From positions 1-64,000 of the forward strand of contig NZ_NJGE01000004.1 in the NCBI RefSeq assembly GCF_002777915.1: a DNA stretch of 64,000 nucleotides. Reading direction: 5' to 3'. This stretch comes from Bartonella tribocorum (GTDB lineage: Bacteria > Pseudomonadota > Alphaproteobacteria > Rhizobiales > Rhizobiaceae). Numbering within the stretch: the first letter of the stretch is position 1; the number at the start of each line of letters is the position of its first letter. The notes beneath the pieces are model-generated. The model did not search any database. It was not told the DNA's origin and was given only the letters and a program-made list of their open reading frames with translations. The translations under genes and the position numbers were made by a program. Shown here one piece after another: positions 1-10,348 of the stretch.

Positions 1-322
1 GCAAGCATTGGTTTTGCATTGGTTTTCAAAACAAGCTCTCATAAGATAAAAGCAGCGTTTTTTACAAATGTAAGGCTTTAAAAACTGTTATAAACATTAG
101 TTGCAAACGTTTTTTATAAAAATCTCATTTTATGGTTAAAATGTTTAAACGTGCATTTAGAAAAGCTTTCATAAGCGTCTTTTCACTTTTCTTTAAAACC
201 TAATTTCTTTAAAAATCAACCCGCTCAAATTTGAGCTCGTTATCTTTAGAATAGAGCATTTCTAACTCAGTATTATTAAAATAATCACTTGAAATTATAC
301 CTATATAGATATATTAATAATC
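1..322. other. AT-rich non-coding stretch at window edge
   Basis: No open frame with coding character was found on either strand. The stretch contains AT-rich direct near-repeats but no recognised RNA or element. It should hold the promoter for the toxin-antitoxin pair that starts at 323. Confidence 0.5.
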
Positions 323-675
323 ATGAGTAAAATAAAATGTATCATATGGCTTGGATCTTCACTCAAAGATATAAAAAGTCTTCCTGATCTTATTCAACAA
401 AGGATTGGTTATGCTCTTTATCTTGCTCAGATAGGAGATAAAGGAGAAAACGTTAAGGTTCTCAAGGGGTTTGGATCCGCCAATGTTCTAGAAATTATTG
501 AACATGATATTCAAGGAACTTATCGCGCTGTTTATACGGTACAATATAAAAAAAATCTCTTTATGTGTTGCATTGTTTTCAGAAAAAATCGACCCATGGT
601 ATTGCAACACCAAAAACAGACATAAATCTGATTAAAGAACGTCTCAAATTAGCAAAACAATTAGAAGGGAATTAA
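323..675 (+). pseudogene. HigB/RelE-type toxin (phage Gp49-like family), frameshifted
   Basis: The first 75 codons (from ATG 323) read as a HigB-like mRNA interferase of the phage-derived Gp49/PF05973 type, with the family-like phrases IIWLGSSLKDIKSLP and LKGFGSANVLEI. The frame then fails in an A8 run (548-555) and ends early at 625. Adding one A gives YKKKSLYVLHCFQKKS, followed by GIATPKTDINLIKERLKLAK and a stop at 673-675. That is the expected family C-terminus and it ends one base before the antitoxin ATG. The gene is therefore one base short of intact. It may be inactivated, phase-variable, or rescued by slippage on the A run. The C-terminal residues supplied by the shifted frame are usually needed for RNase activity in this fold. 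Family assignment is from motif resemblance. Confidence 0.75.
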
Positions 676-676
676 A

Positions 677-1000
677 ATGATCAATGTTTTTCACGATAGT
701 TCCAATGTTTATACGGATCTTGGTTTTTCAGATTCTAAAGAGATGCTTATAAAAGCGCAACTTGCACATAAAATTAGTCAAATTCTTAAAGAAAAAAACT
801 TAACACAAAAGCAAGCTAGTCAACTTTTAAAAATGACCCAACCCAAATTATCTAAACTTTTAAGTGGAGAATTTCGAGGGATTAGTGAAATGAAAATGCT
901 TGAGTGTTTGGCAAAATTGGGAAATGATATCAAAATTGTTGTAAGCTCAGAAAAGGTTAAAACGCTTGAAGGACAGTTTGAAGTTATTTTTGCTTCTTAA
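677..1000 (+). CDS. HigA-like antitoxin, XRE/HTH_37 family regulator
   Basis: This 107-residue protein has a central helix-turn-helix (about residues 38-75, with LTQKQASQLLKMTQPKLSKL) of the HTH_37/XRE class found in HigA antitoxins. The N-terminal phrase VYTDLGFSDSKEMLIKAQLA is typical of that subfamily. It starts one base after the restored stop of the toxin frame, the usual toxin-first order of higBA operons. It is expected to bind and neutralise the toxin and to repress the shared promoter. The antitoxin is intact although the toxin frame is broken. Confidence 0.85.
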   Translation: MINVFHDSSNVYTDLGFSDSKEMLIKAQLAHKISQILKEKNLTQKQASQLLKMTQPKLSKLLSGEFRGISEMKMLECLAKLGNDIKIVVSSEKVKTLEGQFEVIFAS

Positions 1001-1423
1001 ACCTCTTTATGATTTGCTTTTTATGGTCTATTCATACATGCCAATCTTATATAAAAAATGGTCAATTTAAACATGCATAAATGTGTGGATTATTAAGTGA
1101 ATTCATATAAAATAATTGCACTCAATATATTGATTTTATTGTGTTTTTTGATATTATACTGAAATCGAAGTATTATCTGTATCATAGTTGTCCATGAGAT
1201 AATTACTCTTTTTAAGAAATACGAAAGCCTTCAATAAAAAATTATTGAAAACGTCAAGGATAGCACATGTTTTTACTAACTTTTACTAAAGTTTTTAAAT
1301 TTATATTAAGTCGTTATATTGATTTGTAATGATAATTTATTATTTCTTATGTTAAATGAACAAACTGAATATCCTATATTTTCCATTTAAAATTTGTTTA
1401 TATTCAATCAATTAAAATCACTT
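1001..1423. other. Gap with no recognised gene
   Basis: AT-rich sequence between the antitoxin and an integrase remnant. I see no open frame with coding character and no clear hairpin terminator. Confidence 0.4.
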
Positions 1424-1885
1424 GCTGCACATCACAAGAGTGACTAGAGTGTGGATAGAAAACGTCTTATGAACCTTCTCGGGACCAAAAGCTATAGCAA
1501 CACTGGAAAACTGGAAACAATGTATGATAGTATCGGCTTGCTCCTTCATAACTGTAAAGATGCTGGTATCCTAGTATATTATTCGCGGAGACTTTAGCAT
1601 TATACCATTCACAAGCATCATCACGAAATAGGTGCGGTATGCCCTAAGAGGTGCCTTTTTAAAACAAACTCATAAATTAATCAAAACAAGTTGCATCACA
1701 TTTGAGCTGTTATCTTGGTAAGTGAGGAACATTCCCCTATTCAAAAACGTGAAACATAAAAGTGTAATTTCCATTATTAAAAAGATATTGATGTGGGTGC
1801 TTTGAAAGTTGCAAAAACAAAATTAAAAGGAAATGGTCAAGCGATTGATTGCTTCGTACCTCCCCCACATCATTTTCTCTAAAAA
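1424..1885 (+). pseudogene. Decayed P4-type (DUF4102) integrase remnant
   Basis: Broken frames read YTIHKHHHEIGA near 1598-1640, matching the arm-DNA-binding domain signature (Y-T-I-H...R-x-E-M-G) of P4-like tyrosine recombinases. Further on, GALKVAKTKLKGNGQA (around 1797-1845) matches the integrase segment usually read as ...AFESRKAELKGDGKAG. Many stops and frameshifts are present. The sequence also aligns by eye with gaps near 22.1, 29.8, 36.1, 42.8 and 61.6 kb. Confidence 0.6.
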
Positions 1886-1929
1886 TTTTATGAAATTGAT
1901 ACGCATCCATCTTTAAAAAATTAAATAAT

Positions 1930-2237
1930 CTACCATTTAAAGATGGAAAATATTGAAGAATATAAATACATTCCTAAATTAATATATACACGTTTTGCTT
2001 TTTGAAAAATAAATATCATATTTTCCCAAAATAAATTATGATTGCCAGGATGATCTGGTAAAATAACTTTATTTAATAAAAAATTACTCTGTTTATTAAT
2101 AAGTAAATCTGCAGTATAATTATTATTCGTAATATTAACAGATGTTTCTCCTTGAAAAACTGTACGTTAAGATTCTTTCACAGCATATACAAAGATTAAT
2201 AATAGAGAAAATATAGCAAAAAATATTTTATATTCAT
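1930..2237 (-). pseudogene. Decayed small secreted protein gene (unknown)
   Basis: From an ATG at 2237 with a GAGGT motif upstream, the frame gives MNIKYF and then shifts. One extra T in the T6 run restores a hydrophobic leader (FFAIFSLLLIFVYAV). A TAA interrupts soon after. The frame then stays open for about 75 codons (phrases FQGETSVNITNNNYTADLL and DHPGNHNLFWENM) to a TAG at 1930. Two lesions in an otherwise coding-like frame suggest a recently lost secreted or periplasmic protein of about 100 residues. No family was recognised. Confidence 0.4.
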
Positions 2238-2506
2238 TTTTTAAATTTACCTCATTTAATAAATATTCATAATGAATTTAACATAAATCTATCTTTTTGT
2301 CTATATTATATTAAAAATAAAAAATAATATTACTTATCATATAAAATATGAGATAAGAAAAACTTAAAATTTATAATAAATTAATATTTAATTAATATTG
2401 TTTTTCATAAAAATAAAAAAGTAAAATAATAATACTATAAATTTTGAATATTCGTTCTATATCTTTCTCATGTACTGTAATATAAAACTTCATCCAAGAA
2501 TCAGAA

Positions 2507-3061
2507 CTACCCTTTCTCAGAATGAATAAGAGGAACGGTTTTTTTTATGGTAAGCGCTACAAAAGATGCAACAAGCACTTTCAAAAAACCACCAATTAAA
2601 AAACCCAATGAGCTCATTAAAACTGTCAGCAAAGGTATTTGTGTCATATACGCTGTCCATGGAATACCAAAAGCATAAACAACACCTATACCACCCACAG
2701 TATTTATCAAGAATAAAAATATAAAATTTAAGCGCTTCCCAAATAACTCAACCAATAAGCCAATGAAAAATGCTGCAAAAGGAAAACTGATGAGATAGCC
2801 ACTCGTAACTCCTGAAAAAACACTAACTCCACCACGACCACCAGGCAATAGAGGCAATCCAATCGCAATAAGAACAAGGAAAAGAAATGATGCGAGAGCT
2901 CCCCTTTTGGCCCCAAGTATAGACCCCGCTAACATTGGAGCCATAGATTGAGCTGTAATAGGGACTCCTAGAAAAAAAGGAAGATAAACAGGAGGGAAGA
3001 GACTCAAAACAGCATAAAGAGCGGCAAATAAAGCTATATAGACTAAATCTTTTGTATTCAC
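2507..3061 (-). CDS. bioY: BioY family biotin transporter S-component (copy 1)
   Basis: This is a 184-residue integral membrane protein with about six hydrophobic helices and the BioY hallmark LLPGGRGGVSVFSG. It is the substrate-binding component of an ECF importer for biotin. By eye it is about three quarters identical to the second bioY at 3384-3938 and starts with the same MNTKDLVYIALFAA, so the two are a tandem duplication. It lies 322 bases downstream of copy 2, so it may have its own promoter in that gap. No lesion is visible. Confidence 0.9.
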   Translation of the reverse strand: MNTKDLVYIALFAALYAVLSLFPPVYLPFFLGVPITAQSMAPMLAGSILGAKRGALASFLFLVLIAIGLPLLPGGRGGVSVFSGVTSGYLISFPFAAFFIGLLVELFGKRLNFIFLFLINTVGGIGVVYAFGIPWTAYMTQIPLLTVLMSSLGFLIGGFLKVLVASFVALTIKKTVPLIHSEKG

Positions 3062-3383
3062 TAAGTTATTCCTTCATTATGGCAAATTTAGTTATTTTAG
3101 TTATTATTGTATAATTAATCAAAAATATCGGCTTTATAAAAGCATACTTCCAATGCCTTGGATATAAAGAAAAATATTGTAATAATATTATCTATATGAA
3201 TCATATTAGATTCTACAATATTTTATTATGTCATAAATTACTACAGCTTAATTCATTAGACTTGTGATAGCATATAACTATCATATAGTAATAGCATGAC
3301 GAAATGATACATCTATTTTAGCTTATTCTTATTATGATTTATTTTAAATGTATTACATTATAATGATACCTTCAAAATAAAAC
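3062..3383. promoter_or_regulatory. Inter-bioY gap with palindromic sites
   Basis: The gap between the two bioY genes holds TTATCTATAT at 3188-3197, one base off the alphaproteobacterial BioR operator consensus TTATMKATAA. It also holds an inverted repeat TGATAG-7nt-CTATCA at 3265-3283. Both lie upstream of bioY copy 1. Whether either is a real operator cannot be decided by reading; in AT-rich DNA such matches can arise by chance. Confidence 0.25.
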
Positions 3384-3938
3384 CTATTTTTTCTGTGAAT
3401 TAATGAGAGGAATAGATCTTTTAATTGCGAGTGCAACAAAGGATGCAATCAATGCTTTTAAACAGTCACCTATCAAAAAACCTGAAGAAGCGATTAAAAC
3501 CTTCAGTAAAGAAACTTTGGTCATATATGCTGTCCATGGAACACCAAAAGCATAGACAATTCCTATACCACCCACAGCATTTATCACAAAGAATGTTATA
3601 AAATTTAAGCGCTGCCAAAATAATTCTACCACTAAACCAATAAAAAATGCGGCAAATGGAAAACCTATCAAATAGCCACTCGCAATCCCTGAAAAGACAC
3701 TGATCCCACCACGACCACCAGGCAATAGTGGCAATCCAATCGCAACAAGAACAAGAAAAAGGAGTGATGCAAGAGCGCCCCTTTTGGCCCCAAGTATAGA
3801 CCCTGCTAACATCGGTCCCATTGACTGAGTTGTAATAGGAATGCCTAAAAGAAAAGGAAGATAAACAGGAGGGAAAAGGCCTAAAACAGCATAAATGGCA
3901 GCAAATAAAGCGATATAGACTAAATCTTTTGTATTCAT
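3384..3938 (-). CDS. bioY: BioY family biotin transporter S-component (copy 2)
   Basis: A 184-residue, roughly six-helix BioY protein with LLPGGRGGISVFSG. It starts 14 bases after the stop of the EcfT gene and is clearly part of the bioM-bioN-bioY operon. It is the canonical partner for the EcfT/ATPase pair. Copy 1 at 2507 is a close paralogue, so either can be presumed to dock on the same energising module. Substrate assignment to biotin follows from the family. Confidence 0.93.
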   Translation of the reverse strand: MNTKDLVYIALFAAIYAVLGLFPPVYLPFLLGIPITTQSMGPMLAGSILGAKRGALASLLFLVLVAIGLPLLPGGRGGISVFSGIASGYLIGFPFAAFFIGLVVELFWQRLNFITFFVINAVGGIGIVYAFGVPWTAYMTKVSLLKVLIASSGFLIGDCLKALIASFVALAIKRSIPLINSQKK

Positions 3939-3952
3939 TTGATTCTGCTTTA

Positions 3953-4591
3953 CTATAAAAAACTCGGATTATTATGAGATACTGTATCAATAGTATCAGC
4001 ATCATAAGAACGCGCTTCCAACGCTTCAGCTACTTCTGAAGCCATTCTGATGGTCCGTATAATTAAAGGTATTGCAAGAGCGACAATATTCGTATTAAGT
4101 CCTCGTGCTTGCTGTGCTTCATGGACTTCATTAAACTTTTCGCTTAAAAGAGGAATAAATCTGATCGCCATAGAGATAACCATACTCACTTTTGATGGAT
4201 TTATACCAAAACAACGAAAGGGCTGAAGCCCTGCTTCAATTGCATCCACCATATCTGAAACTTTTGTTGTGAATGAAATAAGTGATGATAAAGAAAAAAG
4301 GACAACAAGGCGTAATATAACCTCAACTCCTGTAAGCCAACCGACAAAAATAGTTTGAAATAAAAATAGAAGAACTAAAAGCAATCCCATCGATTTAAAC
4401 TGTTTTATTACAGTGCTAAAAGGAACCTTGGCAACTCTATAGAATAAGGAAACCAACAATAAAAAGAATCCAAGAAGTGGTATAGATGAAACCATTATTA
4501 TAAAGGTTCCACATACTGTAAGAAACAACAATTTAACTCTAGGACTTAACCTATGAATAAATGTATCCCTTGGAATATATAAACCGATCAT
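3953..4591 (-). CDS. bioN: EcfT-type transmembrane component of biotin ECF transporter (BioN)
   Basis: A 212-residue membrane protein with a long hydrophobic N-terminal half and the two coupling-helix motifs of EcfT proteins, ARG at residues 162-164 and ARS at 193-195. These contact the ATPase. Its ATG overlaps the TGA of the ATPase gene by four bases (ATGA), which indicates translational coupling. With BioM and BioY it forms the biotin importer in the inner membrane. Confidence 0.9.
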   Translation of the reverse strand: MIGLYIPRDTFIHRLSPRVKLLFLTVCGTFIIMVSSIPLLGFFLLLVSLFYRVAKVPFSTVIKQFKSMGLLLVLLFLFQTIFVGWLTGVEVILRLVVLFSLSSLISFTTKVSDMVDAIEAGLQPFRCFGINPSKVSMVISMAIRFIPLLSEKFNEVHEAQQARGLNTNIVALAIPLIIRTIRMASEVAEALEARSYDADTIDTVSHNNPSFL

Positions 4592-5265
4592 GACATTCTT
4601 CTTATATACTCCTTGATAGCAATAAAAGGTACATCATCAATTGCTATCTCCCCCTTATCAAAAACTAGGACTCTATCAAACTTTTTCAAAAACTCCAAAT
4701 CATGCGATACAACGATTGCCGTTTGTGGTAATTCTTCTATCACTTGCGTAACACGATGCTTATTTCGCAAATCAAGGAGTGTCGTCGGTTCATCAAAAAT
4801 AATGTAATCTGGTTTCATGGCCACCACACTGGAAATAGCGACGAGCTGTTTTTGCCCACCACTTAATAGATGAACAGCGTGATTTCTGAAATCTTGAAGT
4901 TCATAGCGCTGTAAAATTTCATCTACACGCTCCTTAATTTCATCTTTACTAAGCTTCAAATTTTTAAGACCAAAGGATAAATCTTCTTCTACTAATGGTA
5001 AAACAATTTGGTTATCAGGATTTTGAAAAACAAATCCTACTTTACGCTTTACCGCCTTTGCATCACGTTTTGTATCAAGCCCATCAACACTTACAAAACC
5101 ATGAGATGGCAATTGGAGCCCATTGATAAGACGAACAAACGTACTTTTTCCAGAACCATTTGCACCAATAACAGCAATCCGTCTTTCGGTAAGTTGTACA
5201 GTAATATCCTTTAAAACACACAACTCACCAAAGACTTGTGTCACCTTATCAAATTTTATTCCCAA
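4588..5265 (-). CDS. bioM: ECF transporter ATPase (BioM)
   Basis: A 225-residue ABC ATPase. Walker [10 protein letters not shown] is at residues 34-42, the Q-loop QNPDNQ at 81-86, the signature LSGGQ at 134-138 and Walker B YIIFDEP at 154-160. QNPDNQ is typical of ECF/CbiO-type ATPases. It is first in bioM-bioN-bioY. The permease gene ends 36 bases upstream, so the whole block may be one transcript. Confidence 0.93.
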   Translation of the reverse strand: MGIKFDKVTQVFGELCVLKDITVQLTERRIAVIGANGSGKSTFVRLINGLQLPSHGFVSVDGLDTKRDAKAVKRKVGFVFQNPDNQIVLPLVEEDLSFGLKNLKLSKDEIKERVDEILQRYELQDFRNHAVHLLSGGQKQLVAISSVVAMKPDYIIFDEPTTLLDLRNKHRVTQVIEELPQTAIVVSHDLEFLKKFDRVLVFDKGEIAIDDVPFIAIKEYIRRMS

Positions 5266-5301
5266 GGTTTATTCCAATCAAACCCGTTTTTTATTACCCT
5301 T

Positions 5302-6735
5302 CTATTGTTCCCGTTTAAGCTTATAGCCTAAAATTAAAAATAAGCACCATAGAGGAATAATAATAACTGCCAGACTCATATCAGGCATCTGTACAGGGAT
5401 ATACGTTTCAAGAAAAGGTATTCTTATTCCTATCATCTCAAAAAGTCGAGCCATTAATCCATTTTTCCCAAAACCACTTATAAACATTATACAAAATAAT
5501 AAAACAAGAAAGCATAAGCAAAGATAATTAGCGTAAGGATATAAACCAAACGCATAAATAAAATTTCCTTTTCTGTTCTCATGGGCCTTTCGAAATTTCA
5601 AATGAACAATAACAATAATAGCCCAAGTAATAAGTGCTGCTGCAGTTGCAAGAGCCATAATTCGCATAAAACTATTATCAGGAACTAAAGCATTAATAAC
5701 AAGAATTATTGCCGTACAGAACGATGAAAAAAGGATAGCAATATAAGGAACACGAGCAGCACTCAGTTTACTGAAAATATGTGGTGCATTTTTTTGTATA
5801 GCTAAACTATAAAGCATACGACCATTAGAATAAATGCCACTATTATAAACAGAAATAGCCGCCATAATAACCACAAAGTTCAAAATATGACCCGCAGCGG
5901 GAATTCCTACAGTTTCAAAAATTGTAACAAAAGGACTACCATCTTTTCCAATCATATTCCACGGACTGATTATCATTATAACGCTGATAGAACCAACATA
6001 AAAAATTATAATTCTCCACATAACTTGACGAATAGCCGCCGGTATTGTTTTTTGTGGATTAGACGCCTCTCCAGCAGCAATACCAATAAGTTCGGTTCCT
6101 CCAAAAGAAAACATTACGACAGACGTCGCCAAAATAACCCCTATAGCTCCATAAGGAAAAAAACCGCCGTGATCCCAAAGATAATGGATACTCGCTTGAT
6201 TTTCCCCTATTCCAGAGACAATGAGAAAAATCCCAAAAATAATCATACCAATAACAGCAGCAACTTTGATTAAAGCACAACCAAATTCAAATTCTCCATA
6301 AAAACGAACATTAAACAAATTAACTAACGTGACAAACAAAAGTACAATGAAGGATGACTTCCAATGATCAATCAAAATCCAGTGATCAAGATAGAATCCA
6401 ATCACTGTAAGTTCAGTCATGCTCACAAGAATATATAAAAACCAATAGTTCCAACCTGTTATAAAACCTGCTAAACTCCCCCAATATTTATAAGCAAAAA
6501 AACTAAAAGCACCTGATGCTGGTTCTTCTACGGACATTTCACCAAGCATTCGCATAATGAAATACATAATAAGCCCACCGATGAGATAAGCTAAAATGAC
6601 TGAGGGACCTGCTAATTGAATTGCCTCAGTTGATCCATAAAAAAGTCCTGTCCCAATAACACCACCCAAAGCAATCATTTGAATGTGGCGATTTTGAAGG
6701 CTACGCTTCAATTCATTATCCGTATCCTCAAGCAT
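5302..6735 (-). CDS. Amino-acid permease, APC superfamily (AAT family)
   Basis: A 477-residue transporter with about 12 transmembrane helices. The N-terminal block LKRSLQNRHIQMIALGGVIG followed by GTGLFYGS is the classic AAT-family (proline/aromatic/D-serine permease) signature. A second family motif, MFSFGGTELIGIAAGEA, lies near mid-protein. It takes up an amino acid by proton symport. The exact substrate cannot be read from sequence, although the proline-specific/ProY-like subgroup is the closest impression. A GGGGGAG ribosome site precedes the ATG. Confidence 0.88.
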   Translation of the reverse strand: MLEDTDNELKRSLQNRHIQMIALGGVIGTGLFYGSTEAIQLAGPSVILAYLIGGLIMYFIMRMLGEMSVEEPASGAFSFFAYKYWGSLAGFITGWNYWFLYILVSMTELTVIGFYLDHWILIDHWKSSFIVLLFVTLVNLFNVRFYGEFEFGCALIKVAAVIGMIIFGIFLIVSGIGENQASIHYLWDHGGFFPYGAIGVILATSVVMFSFGGTELIGIAAGEASNPQKTIPAAIRQVMWRIIIFYVGSISVIMIISPWNMIGKDGSPFVTIFETVGIPAAGHILNFVVIMAAISVYNSGIYSNGRMLYSLAIQKNAPHIFSKLSAARVPYIAILFSSFCTAIILVINALVPDNSFMRIMALATAAALITWAIIVIVHLKFRKAHENRKGNFIYAFGLYPYANYLCLCFLVLLFCIMFISGFGKNGLMARLFEMIGIRIPFLETYIPVQMPDMSLAVIIIPLWCLFLILGYKLKREQ

Positions 6736-6919
6736 TATTCTTCACTCCCCCTTGATATTGATTGCAATCTTTACACGAAAGGCTGATGATATCTTCGACT
6801 TATTTTTTTTTCAACAGAAATTATATAAAGAGAGCATAAACTTACTTTTTTGTCATAATGCAACTCTTAGTCTTTCTATGCATTATGCGAAATGTTCCAT
6901 TGAAACTACAGGAAGAAAT

Positions 6920-7240
6920 ATGCTTCGCCCTTTATTTAAATTAATGGCTTTCATTTTTTCTACATTAACAATTATAGCATTGGCTATTGATAATGCGCAC
7001 TCTGTCATAACATCACATTGGACAATAACCCCCCTTTATAAAATTCTAGTCAATCTTCTGCAAACAGATATCTATAGCCTTAATCAATCTTTATGCAAGA
7101 TAATGCCGGATTTTCTCTCCTCAATTTGTATTACGATCACTTATCTACCAGCATGGATTATCTTTGGTGCTTTAGCAATCGTATTTTGTATCTTAAACTA
7201 CGAAAAACCAAAACCTTTTCATAAAATATCATATATATAA
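6920..7240 (+). CDS. Small conserved alphaproteobacterial membrane protein
   Basis: The chosen ATG at 6920 follows AGGAAG with good spacing; the frame is open further upstream but that part lacks coding character. The 106-residue product has an N-terminal membrane segment (about residues 5-25), a loop with TPLYKILVNLLQTDIYSLNQ, and a C-terminal segment ending LPAWIIFGALAIVFCIL. This layout matches short rhizobial membrane proteins sometimes labelled PetM family, usually read ..LPAWAVFGVLAL... Function unknown. It is divergently oriented from the permease. Confidence 0.6.
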   Translation: MLRPLFKLMAFIFSTLTIIALAIDNAHSVITSHWTITPLYKILVNLLQTDIYSLNQSLCKIMPDFLSSICITITYLPAWIIFGALAIVFCILNYEKPKPFHKISYI

Positions 7241-8261
7241 AATGAAGAATAAATTTAATCTTGAAAAAGACTTCTAGAACTCACCGTACGATACACAACC
7301 TGTCGCTTAAAGTCCCTCATCCTATCAACACAACTAAAAGCCATTTGATCGTAAGAACGGGTTAAAACGCTTTACTATTATAATAAATATATAATTCAAT
7401 CACGATTTCTAATCGATAACATCATTTTATTTGCATCAATTCAAAAAAATTAGCGAATAAATTTACCCCCCGTAGCTAAGAAAACTCTATACAAAAAATA
7501 GAAATCCATTGAAATATCTATATTTTTCTGCAGCTGTTTTATAATCTACAAAAAACTTCCTTAGTTCTAGTATTAGAAATCACATATAAAAAATTTCTTC
7601 CAATATCAGCACACCTTATAAAATTGAAACTTCTTGAAATGAATAAAAAAATTTCTAAAGCTTATAAAAACTGTTCTACATGCTAAAAAATGCATCAATA
7701 AAAACTAATTTGTAAATAACACATAATCATGATAGAGTTCTTTTTACGTCTTTATCCCATTGTGGTATCCACCTCTATCTTATCTAAAAAAACACGAAGC
7801 TAGTACTAGAAAGATTGAAAAAAATATCTTCATAGGGGCCCGCTTCTCACATAAAATAGAATATCATTGGGCTGCTAATTCACATACTTGTTTTAAAGAA
7901 ACATCTCTCAATACGCCCAAGCCTATTTTGCAACATAGACCATGAATGATATAATAGTAAAGCCATGCAGTACCTCTATCTTTACGCTGTCAAGTAAAAA
8001 ACCGGTACCCTTACATATTTTTTCAGCCCTAAAATATTGCTACAGCCCTTGGTCCTTGAGATGATTCATCAGAAGCATTTTTAGCCATTTCTTAATAGTT
8101 TTTGAACCACACAGGCTCATCGCGTTTTTAGCTTGCAAAAACACGAGTCTAACTTATTCGATATGAGGGAGATCTAAAATGAGAGAATTTTATGCTACTC
8201 AATGTTTTAATTCAAGTTGAATAATGATAAATTATTACTAATAAATCGGCATGTTGCTTTA
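7241..8261. other. Long gap with possible gene remnants
   Basis: No intact gene was recognised. On the minus strand around 7257-7375 a frame of about 38 codons is open, containing RSYDQMAFSCVDRM and QVVYRTVSSRSLFQD with a stop at its end. It looks like the tail of a lost gene. A 61-codon + strand frame at 7760-7945 has no recognisable content. Confidence 0.35.
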
Positions 8262-8462
8262 TTAATAAACTGGCAAAATAACGGCTTCAGTAAGGCTTTG
8301 CTCTTCTAAATCTGAAAATCGTCTCACTAAAACATCAACTTTTTTAGACATCTCATCTAAACTTTTCCATTGATCAGCGATCATACGAGAAAGCTCCTCA
8401 ATAAATTTTTCTTGGTAAGCTAGCTTCGTTTCTAATTCTATCAACCGATTTTCATCTGACAT
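8262..8462 (-). CDS. slyX: SlyX family protein
   Basis: A 66-residue protein that is a continuous heptad-type coiled coil (IELETKLAYQEKFIEEL, then IADQWKSLDEM) with a short hydrophobic tail ending VILPVY. This is the SlyX layout; the family's role is unknown. The ATG at 8462 was chosen because GGTGGAG lies just upstream and SlyX homologues begin near there. An in-frame ATG ten codons upstream (8492) would add an unusual leader. Confidence 0.8.
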   Translation of the reverse strand: MSDENRLIELETKLAYQEKFIEELSRMIADQWKSLDEMSKKVDVLVRRFSDLEEQSLTEAVILPVY

Positions 8463-8932
8463 GATTCCAACTCCACCTTCAGTAAAAAACATGCTTAATT
8501 TTATCCCCCTTTTTTCTTTCTATAAAATTGAAAAGTAACCTCAACTAATTTTATTCGTCCTATTTTCACATTTACATAAGGTTTAATTTCCTAAGCACTT
8601 ATTCAACAAATTTCTTTTTCAACAAATTTCTTTCTTATCTTAGAATCAGAAAATATTTTTATCTTTACTAAGGTATCTTAACACCATTTTCTACCCTGAA
8701 GAACTAGGTTCCCAACATCTTAATTTGAACACTATCATAAATCGGAAAGCGTTTTATAGCATTAAGATCAACGAATACTGCCCCATGATTTTTGTACAGT
8801 TCTCCTCCTTCAATTATGATCACATCTTATAAATTATTTTATAAATTATTGAAAAAAATGCATACTTGCTTTTATACGTACTTTTAGCTATTACCCTCAA
8901 ATTAGTTTTGTCTCATTGACTTACAAATCTAT
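8463..8932. other. Intergenic region upstream of tRNA-Thr
   Basis: AT-rich, with no open frame of note. It should contain the tRNA promoter. A short direct duplication (TTCAACAAATTTCTTT repeated around 8602-8634) was seen. Confidence 0.4.
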
Positions 8933-9008
8933 GCCGCATTAGCTCAGTTGGTAGAGCACATCATTCGTAATGATGGGGTCGCTGGTTCGAATCCGGCATG
9001 CGGCACCA
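8933..9008 (+). tRNA. tRNA-Thr (anticodon CGT)
   Basis: A 76-base cloverleaf. The acceptor GCCGCAT pairs with ATGCGGC, and the D-arm contains AGCTCAGTTGGTAGAGC. The anticodon stem CATCA/TGATG encloses the loop TTCGTAA, giving anticodon CGT, which reads ACG threonine codons. The T-arm is GCTGG-TTCGAAT-CCGGC. The 3' CCA is encoded (9006-9008). All stems pair. Confidence 0.96.
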
Positions 9009-10348
9009 TTTTGTGTGATTAATACACTGAAATACATATATTCCACCCTTTGCAATTTATACAATTTCACCTAATTTGTTCTTATTTTTCCATATTTTTC
9101 TTTTGAGTAAAAATCTAGAGTTTCTTTTTTCCACCTCAAAACTCTATCTCACTTGTATGACTCTACAAAGTCCCACTTCGAAGACTCCAAGCTCGAATCG
9201 TTGTTATGGATGCACTAAAAAACTGTACATATTCACGAGTTGTGACATATCTATCGCTATGATTTAAAGAACATCTCATTTTCATATTATATAAATGGAC
9301 GAAGAAGCAGGAAGGAAAAAAATCTCCCTAACTTCAAGCTGCTTTTATCAAAATCTTTTGTATCCTTTGTGTTATTACACCTAAAAAATTTCAAAAGCTT
9401 GATTGATTTATTTAAGATGTTGCTGAAAACGTAGCCAATATAACATTAGAATTAGATAGAGCAATATCCTTGCCCCAAACGGCCCAACAAAATGCTTCAT
9501 ATGAAGAAAACGAAGGCATTATTCATATGAGTGAATACATAACTAAGGCTATTGTTCAATTGTTCAAATTTATTACAGTACAATATTTTTTAAAGGACTA
9601 TCAAATATCATTATTCTATATATTGAATATGCTCCTCTAATATATCGTTTCCTTTGAAAACAGACGGTAAGAGAAGGATAAAATATCCATTCTGTTCTTA
9701 TATAAACATATTTTATTTATAAAAAATTTATGTAACAATCTACTTAAAATCCTTAATCAATTTATTTTTTTAATAAAATTAAGCAACTAGAGAAAAAACA
9801 AATAATAATTAATTTAACTATAGCTTTTTTGTTAAATGTGTATAATACATTACGTATTGCACATGCTGATTCTAAGATAAATATCAGATATATTGTTAAA
9901 TATATTAATGTGTCTTTTTGTTTTTTATGGAAAATTTCTATGGTGTAATTTATGGATTATAATTAAAAAATTAATATGTTTTATTTCATTAGTTGTTATA
10001 TCTCTTATTTTTTATTGAATAAGTTCTCTTCTTTATCAGTATTATTTGAGTTTTTCAAGTAAAGTATTCAAATAATTTTGAATCAAACGTAAGAGTTTGT
10101 GAGTGAAATTTATCTGATTATAAATTGAATTTATTAAAAGTTATTGTCTTTAGACGAAGATCAATTGCTGCAAAATGAATAGTTGTTAGCATAATCTTTG
10201 TTCCAAAAAACGATATGGATCTCAAAAAGAACCCATTATGGATGTTTTTGATCTTTAGATTCTTTCACTGTTCTGTTCTTTAAAATGAGTAGATGTAAGT
10301 TTTCAATTCATATCCTGCTTTGTGTGGGTTTTTTATAGGACAAGGATA
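9009..10348. other. Long gap after tRNA with one gene remnant
   Basis: No intact gene. On the + strand around 9415-9640 a frame of about 65 codons stays open without a plausible start (phrases ANITLELDRAISLPQTAQQ and NEGIIHMSEYITKAI). It looks like the end of a decayed gene of unknown family. The last 300 bases precede the lysis cassette and should carry its promoter. Confidence 0.35.

Noticed and set aside
3466-4005. 179-codon minus-strand frame overlapping bioY and bioN
   Set aside because: Out-of-frame reading of two well-supported genes, Cys/Trp/Phe-rich composition typical of shadow frames.
9009-9300. Prophage or island insertion at the 3' end of tRNA-Thr
   Set aside because: No integrase and no repeated tRNA 3' end was seen nearby; the lysis cassette is 1.3 kb away without attachment repeats that I could find.
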